Assembly (NCBI RefSeq): GCF_902686445.1
Contig: NC_062214.1
Span: 47,067,454-47,131,453 of the forward strand
Direction of reading: 5' to 3'
From: Sciurus carolinensis
Taxonomy: Eukaryota; Chordata; Mammalia; Rodentia; Sciuridae
DNA: 64,000 nucleotides
The notes under the pieces were generated by a model. That model saw only the letters and a program-made list of their open reading frames with translations, was not told the origin of the DNA and did no database searches. The translations under genes were made by a program, and so were the position numbers. Of the stretch, positions 47,326-59,880 are shown piece by piece (the stretch's first letter is position 1; every line of letters starts with the position of its first letter).

Positions 47326-49945
47326 TGCATATTGATTTTATAATGAAGGGTTAAGTAGTTGCAGAATATGATTAATTTAATTTTTGTTACAATAAACCCT
47401 GACTCAGTCACTGTATAACAACAATTTGAAGCTTATACACCAAACTGTCAACAATTACACCCTGAGGTTGGGAGTTAGGAGAGATAGAAGACTTCTACTT
47501 TTTATTTTATATCTGCCTTATTTTTAATCACTGTGTTTTCTGGTTTTGCTATTAAAAAATCTCAAACACACATGAAGAAGTGTGGTCTTTGCCACTGGAT
47601 AGCTGCTATGTTGTAAACAAATATTCCTGGTCCTTATTAATTGAAATATACTTTCCTACATCTTGCTTTAGAGAAAACGAACAAGACCTCTTCCTGGAAG
47701 AGACTGCTTTCCATTTGTAGGTAGAAAAATCAAATTGGAAACACCCATAGGGTGGGAGAAGTTAGGTAGGAAAAAGAAACCACTAAGACTTAATAAATCT
47801 GACCTAATTTTAAAAAGAAAAAATGTGGCTGTCATAGGCCTAACGTAAAGAACCAGGTAGTACTTAAATTGCTGTGGCTCTTAATTGCTCAAGAAGTGAA
47901 AAGATTGAAATGTAGGCTCTGTGGTTTCACTTAATTAATATTTATGATGATAGAAGAAAATTAAATAAGGCAAACAGTGTAATTTTAAACACCCTGTGGT
48001 CACAGTCTGCAGGACTCACAACAAATTCAGAAGCAAGAAATGCAAGTGCTCTGGGGACATGTGATTTTAGTTTGGGGATGTGTGATTTTCAGTTTTCCCC
48101 ATTTCATCCTTCATATTGAATGAGACCCCCAATGCTGACATCTTAGAATGCTGTGGTGACTTTTTTCACTGATCGGTTTTGCATGTTTTCTTTGTCATTG
48201 TGATTGAATATCTGAAGAAAGAGTTCCTTTTTCCATAGGGACAAAAAGCAAGGGGCTGCCTAAAGATGTTAGCTTTGGAAACATGTATAATTGCTCCAAC
48301 TGATGTTTCTAAGATGCATATCTGTCATGTATTGATTCTTTTTGTGCTTTGATGATTTGGGTTTTCCCTCTTGGAAACAGAGTTGGAGAGATAGCATTAT
48401 TTCCTGTTGTGAGGAATCCAAACTCTGAGGTTGGTTCAGCTTCTGTGTGCTAATAAATATTTAAAAAATGGATGGATGGATGGATGGATGGAAGAAAAAA
48501 GAAAAAAAATAGATGCTATACAAGTTTAATTGAAAAGCTCATAGTTTGCCCCTGAGCACTCGGTTTAGCAGGATAAAATCAAATTATAACAAATCCTAGG
48601 CCAATTCTGTTCAAACTTCAATTGATAACCCGTTGATAAATTGTGACCACAATTTACTTCCCTAAAATTATTGTTAAGTGTAAGAAAGTAAAAGAATGAA
48701 ATACAAGATTTCTGTGTATCTCACATAGTAATGGATGTGTAGACTTGAAAAGCCTCTGTTTCCATTATAAATGTATGTATATCTGAATCGGGATGTAATT
48801 GCATCTCTGACTGTGGTTCTTATTTCAAAAGTTTGAGAGACTCTATACACTGGGGGTTGAGGTTTCATTAGCTCTCCTTGTGAGGAAGCTTCATATTTCT
48901 CATCTGTGAAACAGGGATAACCACAGAAGTCAGCTTATAGGGCTGGAAGAAAATGGAGTGATTGAAGCTCACCGTGATGGTTTAGTTCAGCATCTACCAT
49001 ATAGAGAGACTATCTGCACTGTATTTTTCACTCCCTGTGTCCACTAGTTTCTCAAGAAAGATCTCAGCACATGACACAGAGAGATGCATTGTACTATATT
49101 TTACAATTCTTTCAACTTGGAACCACAACCAGCTCTCTTAAAATGCAACCATATTTGCTTAAATTGTCACCACATATTTGTAAAGGTTATTCTCTTCTCT
49201 ATGAATGATATAAATGCTGTGTGGAGTTCTGGGCCAAAAACTGCTCCAGGATTAGAAAATGTGTTCTGCCCACGTGTAATTTTTCTTAGCAAAGAGTTAG
49301 TACTTGTCTTCAATTCTGTAACTTTCTCTTCTTTGAAGATTAAGTTCCACATTTCATTTTTTCCTGTTGACCATAACTCTCAACTGTTTCTGTTTCCAAC
49401 TCTTCCACCTGCTACATACAGTTGTTCATTTTCTCCTTGTCCTCTTCTTGAGGCCACTCGATGCTGGAAGCTTGAGCTTTGAAATGTTTACACAACTCGT
49501 CTCTTTACCCTCCCTAGGAATATGCTTTTCACCATTCTCATTTCTGATCACCTTTCTGTTCTTTCACCTGTCAATGCATTTGCTCTCCTCTCCATTCAGT
49601 AAAACCATTTTCCACCAAGGAAGGCCAGGTGACCTAAGTTTGTAAGAAGCCTCCTTCATCCATCTATCTAGAAGACTTCTCATCTGCCAAAGCCAAGCTG
49701 ATAACTCTTGGATCCTTTCCCATGATGACTGTTTCAGACCAACCTGGGGGATCTGCTCAGGGTGAGACCTTAGCCAAAATCTCCTACTAGATGTAAAAAT
49801 TTCCACTTGGACTTAATGCATGTAATAGGGAAGTTCTCATTCTTTTAAATTGACCAATGTAGCTTACCTGCTCCATAAAACTGGAAACCTTACTATTAGT
49901 GATGAAAAATTCCCCCCTTTTCTAAGCTCATTCCTTCAAATAAAA
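47326..49945. other. Intergenic sequence with a (GGAT)n microsatellite
   Basis: A (GGAT)n run lies at about 48468-48492. The plus-strand frame of 132 codons at 49084-49482 is AT-rich and featureless. No gene supported. Confidence 0.45.
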
Positions 49946-49948
49946 GAA

Positions 49949-50155
49949 GCTATGTGTGGTGGCACATGCCTATTTTTCCAGTGACTTGGGAGGCTGAGGC
50001 AGGAAGGATCACAAGTTCAAGGCCAGTCTCAACAACTTAGTGAGGCCCTAACTAACTTAGTGAGAACTTGTCTCAAAATTAAAAAATGAAAAGTACTGGT
50101 GATGTGGTTCAGTGGTTGAGTGTTCCACAGGTACAATAACCAGTACAAAAAAATA
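49949..50155 (+). mobile_element. B1-ID dimeric SINE
   Basis: The B1 half ('gctatgtgtggtggcacatgcctat...ggaggctgaggcaggaaggatcac') is joined to an ID half ('gtactggtgatgtggttcagtggttgag...aataaccagtac'). The right half is more diverged than usual. Confidence 0.85.
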
Positions 50156-51220
50156 CAAAAACAAAACAGAAACAACATCAAAGAAATCAGGCTGGCAATA
50201 CAAAGGTAGGCACAGAGCAGGGCAGGCATATATGGGGGTAAGTGCTGGGGAGGAGATTTCACTTCTTACCTTCCCAACACTATTGTTCAATCTCTTCCTT
50301 AACTGATATTTGAGCACAATTATCATTTTTCAATTTTCCTTTCCACATAAAGCTACATTTTGGAATCTTCCCATGTACATGCCCATAGAACGATCTCTTA
50401 TTTATAGTGCACAACAGTGTGCACAGTCCCTAGCTCTTAAATCTACTATTGTTGGTGTTTCAGGCAAATTCCCAGAACCCAAATGTGTGTGATTTAATAG
50501 GGTGGTGCTCCCATGTAAGGAAACAAATGAAGAAAAGACAAATGTACAAGGTGAAGTTCTTCAAAGAAGAACTCTGACTTATCCCAAAGGAGACTCTGGG
50601 TGAAAGGGAGCTTCACACCTGAGTGGCTAAGGGCTGTCCTTTGATCAGGGGCTCACAAACCCCAAATACCCAGAGTTTTCTATATGAATATACCAAGGGC
50701 AGTCTCTGCTGAACAGTAACAAGTACAGAAGCTTTCTGAAAGCCCCATTCCATATGGCCCTCATCCTTCTCAGATCCTGCCATAAGTGTGATATCTTAGC
50801 TCTCATTTATAGTCATCTTACTGCATTATTCTAGAACAACTCAGTCAATATTCATTCAATCAACATGGACTCTCCAGTGTGCCCCCAAGGACTCATAGCT
50901 TCCATGAGCCTCCATGGTCAAGTTGCCCCCATGGCCTCCTTGAAATGTCTTCAAGGAGGTCACAGTACTGGAAGTGAACCCAAAAGGTATATAAATACCA
51001 GACAATGTATGTATAACCATAGCAGTAGGATCATGCACCCCCAAGATAATAGCAATTCACTGGTTCTTTGCTGGGAGAGTTCAATCTGAGGGAATGATAT
51101 TGAAACTAAGCCCTGGAAGAAAAATTATTTACCATGCTGAAGGAGACAAGTTGCAGCTCTACTTGGCACCTAGCCAAGACAACCATGCAGGAGATTGTGA
51201 GCACTAATCCTAGTGGGGAG
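50156..51220. other. Intergenic sequence, no recognised feature
   Basis: Unique DNA, short frames only. Confidence 0.45.
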
Positions 51221-51221
51221 A

Positions 51222-51712
51222 GTGTTTTAGTCAGCTTTTTCGTCATTATGACTTAAAAAACCTGACAAGAACAGGTTTAGAGGGGGAAAAGTTTATTTGG
51301 TGTTCATTGTTTCAGAGGTCTCAGTCCACAGAAGGCCAACTCCTTTGCTCTGGGCCCAAGATGAGGCAGAACATCAAGGTGGAAGGGTGTGGCAGAGCAA
51401 AGCAACTCAGGATATGACAATCAGGAAGCAGAGAGAGAGAGAGAGAAAGAAAGAGAGAGAGAGAGAAAAGAGAGAGAGAGAGAAAGGGCCTTCTCACTGG
51501 GAACAGATATAGACCTTAAAGGCACACCCACAGTGACCTACCTCCTCTAGTCACATCCTACCTGTCTACAGTTACTGCCCAATTAATCCAAGTGGATTAA
51601 CACACTGATTAGGTTACAACTCTCATAACCCAATCATTTCACTTCTGAACAATTCTTGCAATGTCTTACAATGAGCTTTTGGGGAACCCCTCATATCTAA
51701 ATCATAATAAGA
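51222..51712 (-). mobile_element. Rodent MaLR-type solo LTR with internal (GA)n
   Basis: On the minus strand it opens with TGATTTAGATATGAGGGGTT and carries AATAAACTTTTCCCC as poly(A) signal. It ends in AAAAAGCTGACTAAAACAC, the layout of THE1/MST/ORR1-like LTRs. A GA-rich expansion occupies about 51430-51483. No internal retroviral genes adjoin it. Confidence 0.7.
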
Positions 51713-51929
51713 GAACAAGTATCTGGATGTAACATTCTCTCTGGTTTCCACTACATAGTCATGCAGACAGCACAGTTCTCAAAAGAAGTCAGCCTCTCTG
51801 GTAAGTCACACCTCTCTGATGGTATCCCCAGAAAGCTCTAAACCAATATAGATAGGAAAGTAGCAGGTGAAATGAAAATATGGAACTAGGGGTCAGAAGG
51901 ATTGTGTCTTAGTTTTGGCTCCCCAGAGG
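51713..51929. other. Unique spacer between LTR and L1
   Basis: No feature recognised. Confidence 0.45.
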
Positions 51930-52726
51930 TAGACATTATACAATGATCTGACTTCCTTAACAAGATCCCTAAAGGGCAAGAAGTTAAATCAAGAACTATA
52001 AATGAGATGGGCTCAAACTAAAATGCTTCTTTTCAGCAAAAGAAACAATCAGTAATGTAAAGAGAGAGCCTACAGATTGGGAGAAAATCTTTACCACATG
52101 CACCTCAGATAAAACATTAATCTCTAGGATATATAAAGAACTCAAAACCTTGACACCAAAAAAATAAATAACCCAATCAATAAATGGGCCGAGGAACTGA
52201 ACAGACACTTCATAGAAGATACACAACTGATCAACAAATATATTAAAAAATGTTCAACTTCTCTAGCAATTAGAGAAATGCAAATCAAAACTAAGATTTC
52301 ATCTTATTCCAATGAGAATGGCAATTGTCAAGAATACAAGCAACAATACATGTTGGCGAAGATGGGGGGAAAGGTACACTCCTACATTGCTGGTGGAAAT
52401 GCAAAATGGTGCAACCATTATGGAAAGCAGTATGGAGATTTCTCAGAAAACTTGAAATGGAAACACCATTTCACCCAGTTATCCCACTCCTTAGTTTATA
52501 CCCAAAGGACTTAAAATCAACATACTACAGTGACACAGCCACATCAATGTTTAAAGCAGCTCAATTCACCATAGCTAAAATTTGGAACCAACCTAGAAGC
52601 CCTTCAGCAGATGAATGAATAAAGAAAATGTGAGAGATATCCCACATTTTCTTCATATATTTTATTTTATTTTATATATATATTTTATTCTATATATATA
52701 TTCTTTATATATATTTTCTTTATATA

Positions 52727-52760
<34 letters not shown>

Positions 52761-53172
52761 CACACTCAGCTTTAAAGAAGAATGAAATTATGGCATTTGT
52801 CAGTAAATGAATGGAGTTAGAGAATATCATGCTAAGTGAACTAAGCCAAACCCAAAAAGCCAAAGGCCAAATGTTTTCTCTGATATATGAATGCTAATTC
52901 ACAATAAGGGTGGGGATAGGGAAGAATAGAGTTACTTTATATTAGGTAAAGGGGAGTGAATGGAGGGAAGGGAGTATGGGGAAGGAATGATAGTACAGTG
53001 AAACAGACCTTATTACCTCATGTATATTTATGACTGCAGGACCAATGTGATCCTACAATATGTATTATCAGAAAAATGAGAGATTACACTCCATTTTTAT
53101 ATGATCTATCAAAATGTATAAATGCATTCTACACAAAAACTTAGAGCAAATAAAAAATTAATTAAAAAAAGA
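51930..53172 (+). mobile_element. 5'-truncated L1, ORF2 3' end and 3' UTR
   Basis: The run 'cagcaaaagaaacaatcagtaatgtaaagagagagcctacagattgggagaaaatc' matches the L1 ORF2 C-terminal region, as do 'caataaatgggccgagga' and 'tgctggtggaaatgcaaaatgg'. A 3' UTR and a terminal A-rich tail near 53145-53172 follow. Frames are broken. A TA-rich expansion (about 52655-52765) with an inverted duplication interrupts it. Confidence 0.9.
52655..52765. repeat. (TA)n-rich expansion inside the L1
   Basis: TATATA runs mixed with TTTTA words sit where the L1 consensus has a short 'ggtatatatacac' word. The microsatellite therefore probably grew from the L1 itself. Confidence 0.85.
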
Positions 53173-54838
53173 ATTTGAGTGTAAGCAGGGAACACTAGAA
53201 GGGCAGTGGGGAAGCAAGGCAGGGAAAGAAAGGCAGCCTATTGAAAGGCATGCTATTAAACAGGCTATCACTGTGGACTCTTGAGGCCTAATACTGCTAG
53301 GACCTTTGGGAGCCAGAGGAGAACATGTATCTCAGTGTTGTCCTTACCAAGGGGTGAGGGAACTGAGGTATTTATGTATCAACTCCTATATTTATTGATT
53401 GACATATAAATATAAATATTTATATTTATTGCTGCTGAGGAATCTTTTCTGGATATTTCCAGTCATGCATGGGTAGGGTAGGAATGGCTGCCAGAAACAC
53501 CCTCAGGCACAAGGGTGAGAGAATGCTGGCAGATGGAAGGGCCATGGGAGATATACTTGGGGTCCTGACATCATTTAAGTTCTAGTGTCTCCATTTCCCA
53601 ATGGCAAGGTTTTAGGGGCCTTAGTCTCCTAAACCTGAGTCAGACTTTAGACTAAAACAAGGATAATGGTAAATGCCTTTTAATTGTTGTAAGGTTTAAA
53701 TGGAGCTTTGCTTTAATTCTTGAATAATATCTTCAAGAATTCTGATAAAGAAGGGAGAGACAAGTAGACATACACTGATATTCATATTTATCACCGGCTC
53801 TGGACTCCAGAACTTCATTCCTAAGTGTGGAGAGGCCACAAATCTCCTCCAACTTCTTCAACAGAATCAACCTTTCAAATTTGAATTATGAGAGTCATAG
53901 ATTGTGGATCACCTGTATGTACCAAAAATTATATTTCTTCTCAGAATGATGCATCATAATTCAGAAATGTGACTTTCCAAGGTTTAAGCAGAATGGAATA
54001 GTGATCAAGGTCATCTGAAGAATTAGCAGCAGGAAAGAGTAGGCAGAGTCCTCCTGTCTCCACTGAGATGCTTGCTGAGCTCAAGATCTCTTCATTACTT
54101 GAAAGAAGACAGATGGGAATGACCAGTTCCAGCAGAAACCTTCAAGTTTTATGCATTCCCAGTGCCCAGTGGTAAGAGTAGACAGAAATATTGAATAATG
54201 CTGACTTTCTTCCTAGTAAGTAAAAGGTAAATGATTGATTTGCTTTTTAGTTTCCTGGTGAGATGATTCACCTCCACTGACTAGGGACTGACGATAAAAA
54301 TAATATCATTTTGGAAAGTCCCCATAACTCAAGCCTGGATTTCTAGCTCCTTCCTAAACACTGAAAACCAGAAAGGAGAATACCTGGGGACTCACGCAGA
54401 GTACAGATCACAGAGGAAAGCTCCTACAATTCGACTGGAAGCACGACACTAAGCACCTTTGTGCAAAATACCGGCACTGTGATAATTCCCACCATGGGTG
54501 AAAAGGAACGTCCCATTTTCAGGGCCATTTCTACAAAGTCCTGATGGAATTTCTCCTGTCCTTGTAAGAACTCTCACTCCCCAGACTCAGATTTGCTTTT
54601 AACCAAAAGCCTTTGATTTGATCCCCATGAGGTTAATGGGACTTTCAATCAGTCACAAGACCCTTCAGAATTTATCTGGAAATTGCACCCTCTCTTTATT
54701 TTTACCACTTTCCTATAATTGAATTTATGTTCTAGACATTAATCATTTTCATTTTCAAAGCTAGATAACATCTGAAGAGCTATTTCCCATTTCCTAAGCT
54801 CATTTAGAATAGTATAAGTAAAACCCTAACTTTGTCCA
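53173..54838. other. Intergenic sequence, no recognised feature
   Basis: Unique DNA with an AT-rich 'tataaatataaatatttatatttatt' patch at 53405-53431. Confidence 0.45.
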
Positions 54839-54839
54839 C

Positions 54840-55215
54840 TGTTCGGAAAAAAAAAAAATCCATGTACACTAACTTGAGATTTTTCACACTTTATTATCCC
54901 AGCCTAGAAAGCAGGAGCTGAGCCTTCGATTCATATTCTATTCCATCATGAGTACAGCTCTGCTAAAGGGATTTGCATGTTTAAAGGAGCAGTCACAACA
55001 ACGCACATAATGAATTCTCCAGGGGCCTTTGTAGGGAAATTGCTATTCATTCCAAACGTTCATGCCTGCTCTAGGGCTGCTTCTCCAAGCACGCTGATTG
55101 GACTCCTGTGTTCAGCACCAGCCAATCATAAGGCACCCGAGCCGAGACCTCCATCTTGTTTGGACTTATTTAGGAGGCAGGCAGGGGTGAGTTGAGTTGG
55201 GGGCAGGGTACCAAC
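54840..55215. promoter_or_regulatory. Candidate FOXA2 node/notochord enhancer
   Basis: Repeat-free island about 16.7 kb upstream of the FOXA2 5' end. It holds an exact octamer ATTTGCAT (54971-54978) and a forkhead-like TGTTTAAA (54979-54986). TEAD-type CATTCCA (55048-55054) and a second ATTCCA (54940-54945) are present, with CCAAT-type words in 'gctgattggac' and 'agccaatcataagg'. The mouse Foxa2 node enhancer lies about 14-15 kb upstream and depends on a TEAD site plus a second factor. Position and TEAD motif agree; orthology is inferred without an alignment. Confidence 0.45.
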
Positions 55216-55900
55216 CTGTAGGCAGACTGAAGGTGTTGTGCGTAGGTGTGGAAAGGTGAATAATAAGGTTGGTTACTTTCCTAATTCCTTTATCAGAATG
55301 CACCTTTTCTAGGGATCAAAAACACAGAGATATTTAATTTCTCCATTTTAAGTAGGCAATAACAAGGATTGTCACTGTTTCTCATAAAAAAATGTGATAA
55401 AAAGTGAATTGGGAAAGGAATTTTGACCACCAGATGGTAGGAAATTCTACAGTAAAATATTCCATGATCTGTAAACTCCAGCATATTCCATATACCTGGA
55501 ATAGCTATGGTTGAGTTTATTTAAAATCTTACAAGAAAAGGAGTAGGCACACTAGTACTGCAACTGATGTCACTGTTGTTTGTGGAGGGATTGTGTGACA
55601 AGGACCTGGGATGGAACTGGGAAAAACCTCAGCATTTCTTTAGCTTTGTTTTAATCATCAGCATCACCTTTTCCCCTGCAACTGTGTCAACAAAGGGGGC
55701 AGGACCTTCTTAGTCACTACCTTTGATGTCCATATAACTCTGCTTCTCTATCTCCAAGGGTCCTTCATTAGCCTCTTGCCAGGCATTGTTTTCCCTCAGG
55801 GCTCTATCAGTAATTGTTCTTCACTAACGTTTAGCATGTAGGGAAACTTGGTAAGGTATATCTCTACCAAAGGTATTAATTGGTTCAAGAGAGAAATTAA
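55216..55900. other. Unique sequence, no recognised feature
   Basis: No gene or repeat supported. Confidence 0.45.
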
Positions 55901-55902
55901 TG

Positions 55903-56105
55903 AATGATAGTGGTAAAGAGCATGACTTTTAGAGTCAAGATACTGATTTCAGGCTCTGATTCCATTATTTATGAACTGAGTAACCAGGAGCAGGTTACTT
56001 AGCACCCTCACCCTCAGTTTATTCATCCATGAATGAAGATAGTGATTATTTCTTCCTCCATGGAGATCATGCCTCATTGTACATAGTGATGACTCGCAAA
56101 GAACT
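55903..56105 (+). mobile_element. MIR SINE fossil
   Basis: 'gatagtggtaaagagcatgacttttagagtcaagatactgatttcaggctctgattcc' then 'gcaggttacttagcaccctcaccctcagtttattcatcc' is the MIR order and spacing. Confidence 0.8.
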
Positions 56106-57075
56106 GAATATTAATCATTACTGTAAATATATAAGATTTCTCTATATGTTGGCTATTGCAGGGTATGAAACAGCTGGATGAATTTGCATAGTTTAGATGT
56201 GATCTGCTTTATACTACAATTCCTTGTAGTACCCAAGGAATTCTCTCCAAGGTCACTGGGAAGTGATGTCATTCAGGGCAGATGTAGGTCTTGCCTTGTG
56301 TTTTCACAAGCTACCCACCTGTGCAGCCAGGTACATGTTCTAGGAGGAAAAAAGTATTCTAAGGATATATTTCTTTTAAGGATAAGTAAAACTGAATACT
56401 AAGTTACTCATTATGTTATCATCATCCATCATCATCATCATCAACATGGGGGGGAATTCAAGTTGATATCTTAGAGGACAATCACCTTCTCCTACGGAGT
56501 GTTCTAAGTTATACAGAAGATCAGCTAACATGACCCTAGGGGAGCCTTTCTTATTTTCCAGTGGTTATTTCTAAAACAAGAAAAACAAGCTTTCTATTCA
56601 TGCTATCCTTCTCAACAGCTTAAAAAAGAATTTGAAGACAGATTTAAATAACCCAGTTATTTACCTGTTATATACCTCTGTCTCTGGGGAGCTGAATGGC
56701 CTTGAGTGAGGTCTTGTTTGATTTCACTGAGTCTCAAAATCTTAAACTTTAGAACAGAATGAGGACATCCACCCAGCTAGAGACTTGTTAAGGTGATAAA
56801 CTCATGGGAGTATAAGGGTTTTGCCAAGCTATGGTTCCCTGCTACCCGGTACTCATGGAAATAGGGAAGTTCAAACTGAAAGTGTCAGAGAACTCATAAA
56901 CTAGTTAAAAATTTTAAGGACATGGAAAGGGTTTGGCTCTTCTCAAGGAATTTTTTCCTTTACAAAGGTACACATCTATTGATTATGACTAAGAATATAC
57001 CTTTATAACTGAAAATATTAAATCAAAGCCACCTTTGTCCTTCCGTACATTACATTCTCTCCCTTTCTCTCTCTA
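56106..57075. other. Intergenic sequence with small (CAT)n tract
   Basis: A CAT/ATC trinucleotide run lies at about 56418-56446. Otherwise nothing recognised. Confidence 0.45.
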
Positions 57076-57079
57076 ACTT

Positions 57080-57157
57080 TGTCTTTACTGGGGATTGAAC
57101 CCAGGGCCTTGGACATTCTAGGCAAGCCTGTATCACTGAGCTACATCCCCAAGCCAT
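57080..57157 (-). mobile_element. ID SINE, reverse orientation
   Basis: 'tactggggattgaacccagggccttggacattctaggcaagcctgtatcactgagctacatccccaagcc' is a clean reverse ID core. Confidence 0.9.
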
Positions 57158-57221
57158 CACATTCTTTCAGTCCATCCACTATGAAAGTGAATCTGTGAGG
57201 GAAAGGTTGAAAGTTTTTTTC

Positions 57222-57395
57222 TAGATCAATGTTTCTTGGTGTGGATGAGTCACTTAAAAATCTTATCAAAAGGTGAACTTTGAATTTGAAGGTCTAGAGT
57301 GGGATGGTGGGTGGGGGAAATGTCTGAGATTCTGCATTTCTAACAAGCTCCCAGTTAATATTGATCTGCCATTTTGGATACCACTTGTTGCATGG
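57222..57395 (+). mobile_element. MER5-type hAT DNA-transposon fossil
   Basis: 'tgtctgagattctgcatttctaacaagctcccagttaatattgatctgcc' and flanks follow the MER5A consensus 3' half. Confidence 0.7.
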
Positions 57396-58700
57396 CAAAG
57401 GCCAAGAACAATGACTGTGGATTCTTGAGACCATGGCAAAACAATAATTTTGAAAGCCAGATTTGAGAAAAGAGGAAATGAAAATTTAAATTTTGAAATC
57501 TTCCTTTACATGTTGAGAGTAAGTCATTATATACCCTAAATCTTTACCATAAGCTATGGGAGGTTTACCATAAGTAAAAGGAGGTTGGAATATGACATAA
57601 AGTAGTTGTCCCACGAATAAGAAGAAGGTGGGAAAAGTTTCTTGATTCATGAAAGGAGGGTCAGAGGGAGAGGGAGAGGAGTAGTAAAGGGGGCCCTGAC
57701 TCTTCTCCCTTGGGTCAAATCCAGGAAGAAGGAAAGGTATGGGAACATCTAGGAGGCATTTTCTGAGACTCTAAAGACACCTGGGCCCATGATCCTTTTT
57801 GCCTCAGTCACACCACTCCCAACATGGAAGACCACTGTAGAACAAGGAAGACAGTGGATTTTGGATTAAGGTCTGACTGTTTGGTGGGAAGTGCATGCTG
57901 GAGACAGACAGTGGACATGGTTGAGACTGAGAAGCTGCAGTCACCCAAAGTTTATAGGGAGCATGTGCGTGAACCTTTAAAGCCCTGATTCAGGTACATG
58001 GTGTTCAGGTACTTCAGCAAAGGGAACTCACACAGGCAGGACCAGAACTCTGCAATGGCAATAGAAAATAGTGTCTAGATCATACAAGAGATGTCCTTCC
58101 CCTGGACATCTCTTGATTGTCCAGAGCTAATTGAAACTAGAGGAATGCCTATAGGTGGCCAGGCCTCCCCTGATACCTGATATATGAGACTTTCTTGAAC
58201 CTGGGGACATCTTGAAGAGCAAAAAAAGGAGGGAGGTAAACAGCTCTGGTGAGAAGATGTCTTCAGAAGAGATGGCATTAAAGTGGCAGATGCTACTCAT
58301 TCAGAGGGAATGATATTTCTTTTCCTTAGCAGGTTTGTGTCAGCTTACCTAGTCATGTGGAGAGCTGGAGGTGGGAGGGAACTTGAAATTGAATTTAGTA
58401 ATAGGAAATAAAGAAACCACTTTTTTTTTTTTTTTGGCCCATGGGAATAGTAGTGTATATTGTCAATCCCTCTACAGTATCATTTAATCAACTTTAAAAT
58501 AAAATTACCTCTCACACCCCAACATGCAATCATTTAATTCATGTGCTTTATACTATACAACTAAAAACAGTGCTAGTAAACCTGATATTTAATGGTTTTA
58601 AAAATGATCATGTGTTATATTTTCATGTTTTTTCTAGACCTCTGAATTTTTATTTTTATGTGCTCAACTTTGTTACCCATTTGTTGTGAAAAATGGCAAG
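57396..58700. other. Intergenic sequence, no gene seen
   Basis: Unique DNA. It includes the 12-bp inverted repeat at 58085-58115 and a T run at 58422-58435. Confidence 0.45.
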
Positions 58701-58702
58701 TA

Positions 58703-58885
58703 TGCCAGGTTATTGTGGCATGTCTGTGATCCCAGCCACTTGGGAGACTGAGGCAGGAAGATCACAAGTTTGAGGCCAGCATCAGCATCTTAGAGAGGAC
58801 CCTGTCTCAAAATAAAACATAGAAAGGGCTGGAGATGTAGCTCAGTGGTAGAATACTCTTGGGTTCAAGTCCCAGTATCCCCCCA
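58703..58885 (+). mobile_element. B1-ID dimeric SINE
   Basis: The B1 half ('gccaggttattgtggcatgtctgtgatcccagcc...') is joined to a well-kept ID half ('gggctggagatgtagctcagtggtagaatac...caagtcccagtatcc'). Confidence 0.9.
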
Positions 58886-58939
58886 AAATGTTAAAAATGT
58901 GTGTGTACATATATATTTTGAATGTGTGTGTAATATATA

Positions 58940-59335
58940 TAATGTTATGGGTCGAGTGATATCCCACCCCCCCCCCCAAAAAAAAAACCCTCTTATGCTG
59001 ACATTTCACTTCAGAAAGTGAACATATTTGGAGAAAGAGACTTAAAAAAAGTAATTAAGGTTAAATGAGGTCATTAGGATGGACCCTAGTCCAATATTAC
59101 TGGTGTCCTTATAATAGGAAGAGATTAGGACACAAATACAGGGAGAAGACCATGTGAAAACACAGGGAGATACCGGGCATCTACAAGTCAAGAAGAAAGG
59201 CCTCAGGAAAAACCAATACTGTCAACACCTTGATCTCAGACTTGTAGCCTCCAGAATCATAAGAACATTTCTGTTGTTTAAGCTACTCAAATTATGGTAC
59301 TTTATTATGTCAGCCTTAGCAAACTGATGCAGAGA
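58940..59335 (+). mobile_element. MLT1-type MaLR solo LTR
   Basis: 'atgaggtcattaggatggaccctagtccaatattactggtgtccttat', 'cctcaggaaaaacc' and 'tagcctccagaatcataagaacatttctgttgtttaagc' occur in consensus order. It ends 'gtcagccttagcaaactgatgca'. A C-run/A-run replaces part of the 5' end near 58964-58987. Confidence 0.85.
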
Positions 59336-59444
59336 TTAATATATTTATTAGACAGCTGTATTGATGTCCTTTTATTGCACATTATGAATTAAAACAATAA
59401 TCTAATACGAGGTGACAGAATTCTCTTTCTTGCTCACCCGGTTG

Positions 59445-59880
59445 ACCAATATTTATTGAGTGCCTTCTATGTATGAAAGCACTGAAGATTCTGTGGTCCC
59501 TTCAGGTCCACGCACACATGTGAATTCACACAGTACATTAACTTGGGATACCAGATGAGAAGCATTATTATTGCTAGAGAGGTTCTCAGAGGAAGGTCAG
59601 GGAAGTGGTATGTAAACTGGATTTTAATGGGAGAGCTAGGAAATATCTCATTTGGGAGTAATGGTATGAGCCATAATGAGAAGCAGAGAGGTCAGGAACA
59701 GTCTGGAAATAGTGATTAGATGCTTTGGCTAGATATGGACAGAGCATAAGGAGATGTCAGGAGAGGATTCAGTTGTGCTGGGCCTTGAAGGATGGTCAGA
59801 TTGTGCTGGCTCAGATTTTATTCAATGAGGAATGGAGAGTAATCGAAGTTTTTTAAACTGACGACTCACAAGATTGTGAA
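59445..59880 (+). mobile_element. Possible ancient L2/L3-type LINE fossil
   Basis: 'accaatatttattgagtgccttctatgtatgaaag' and 'gtgctgggccttgaaggatggtcagattgtg...gattttattcaatg' recall CR1-clade mammalian LINE remnants. The family call is from memory. Confidence 0.4.

Noticed and set aside
49084..49482. 132-codon plus-strand frame
   Set aside because: Phe/Leu/Ser-rich translation of pyrimidine-rich DNA, overlapped by another frame. No gene context.
52278..52618. Frames resembling reverse-transcriptase-element protein
   Set aside because: They are remnants of L1 ORF2 with interrupted frames, so annotated as the L1 and not as genes.
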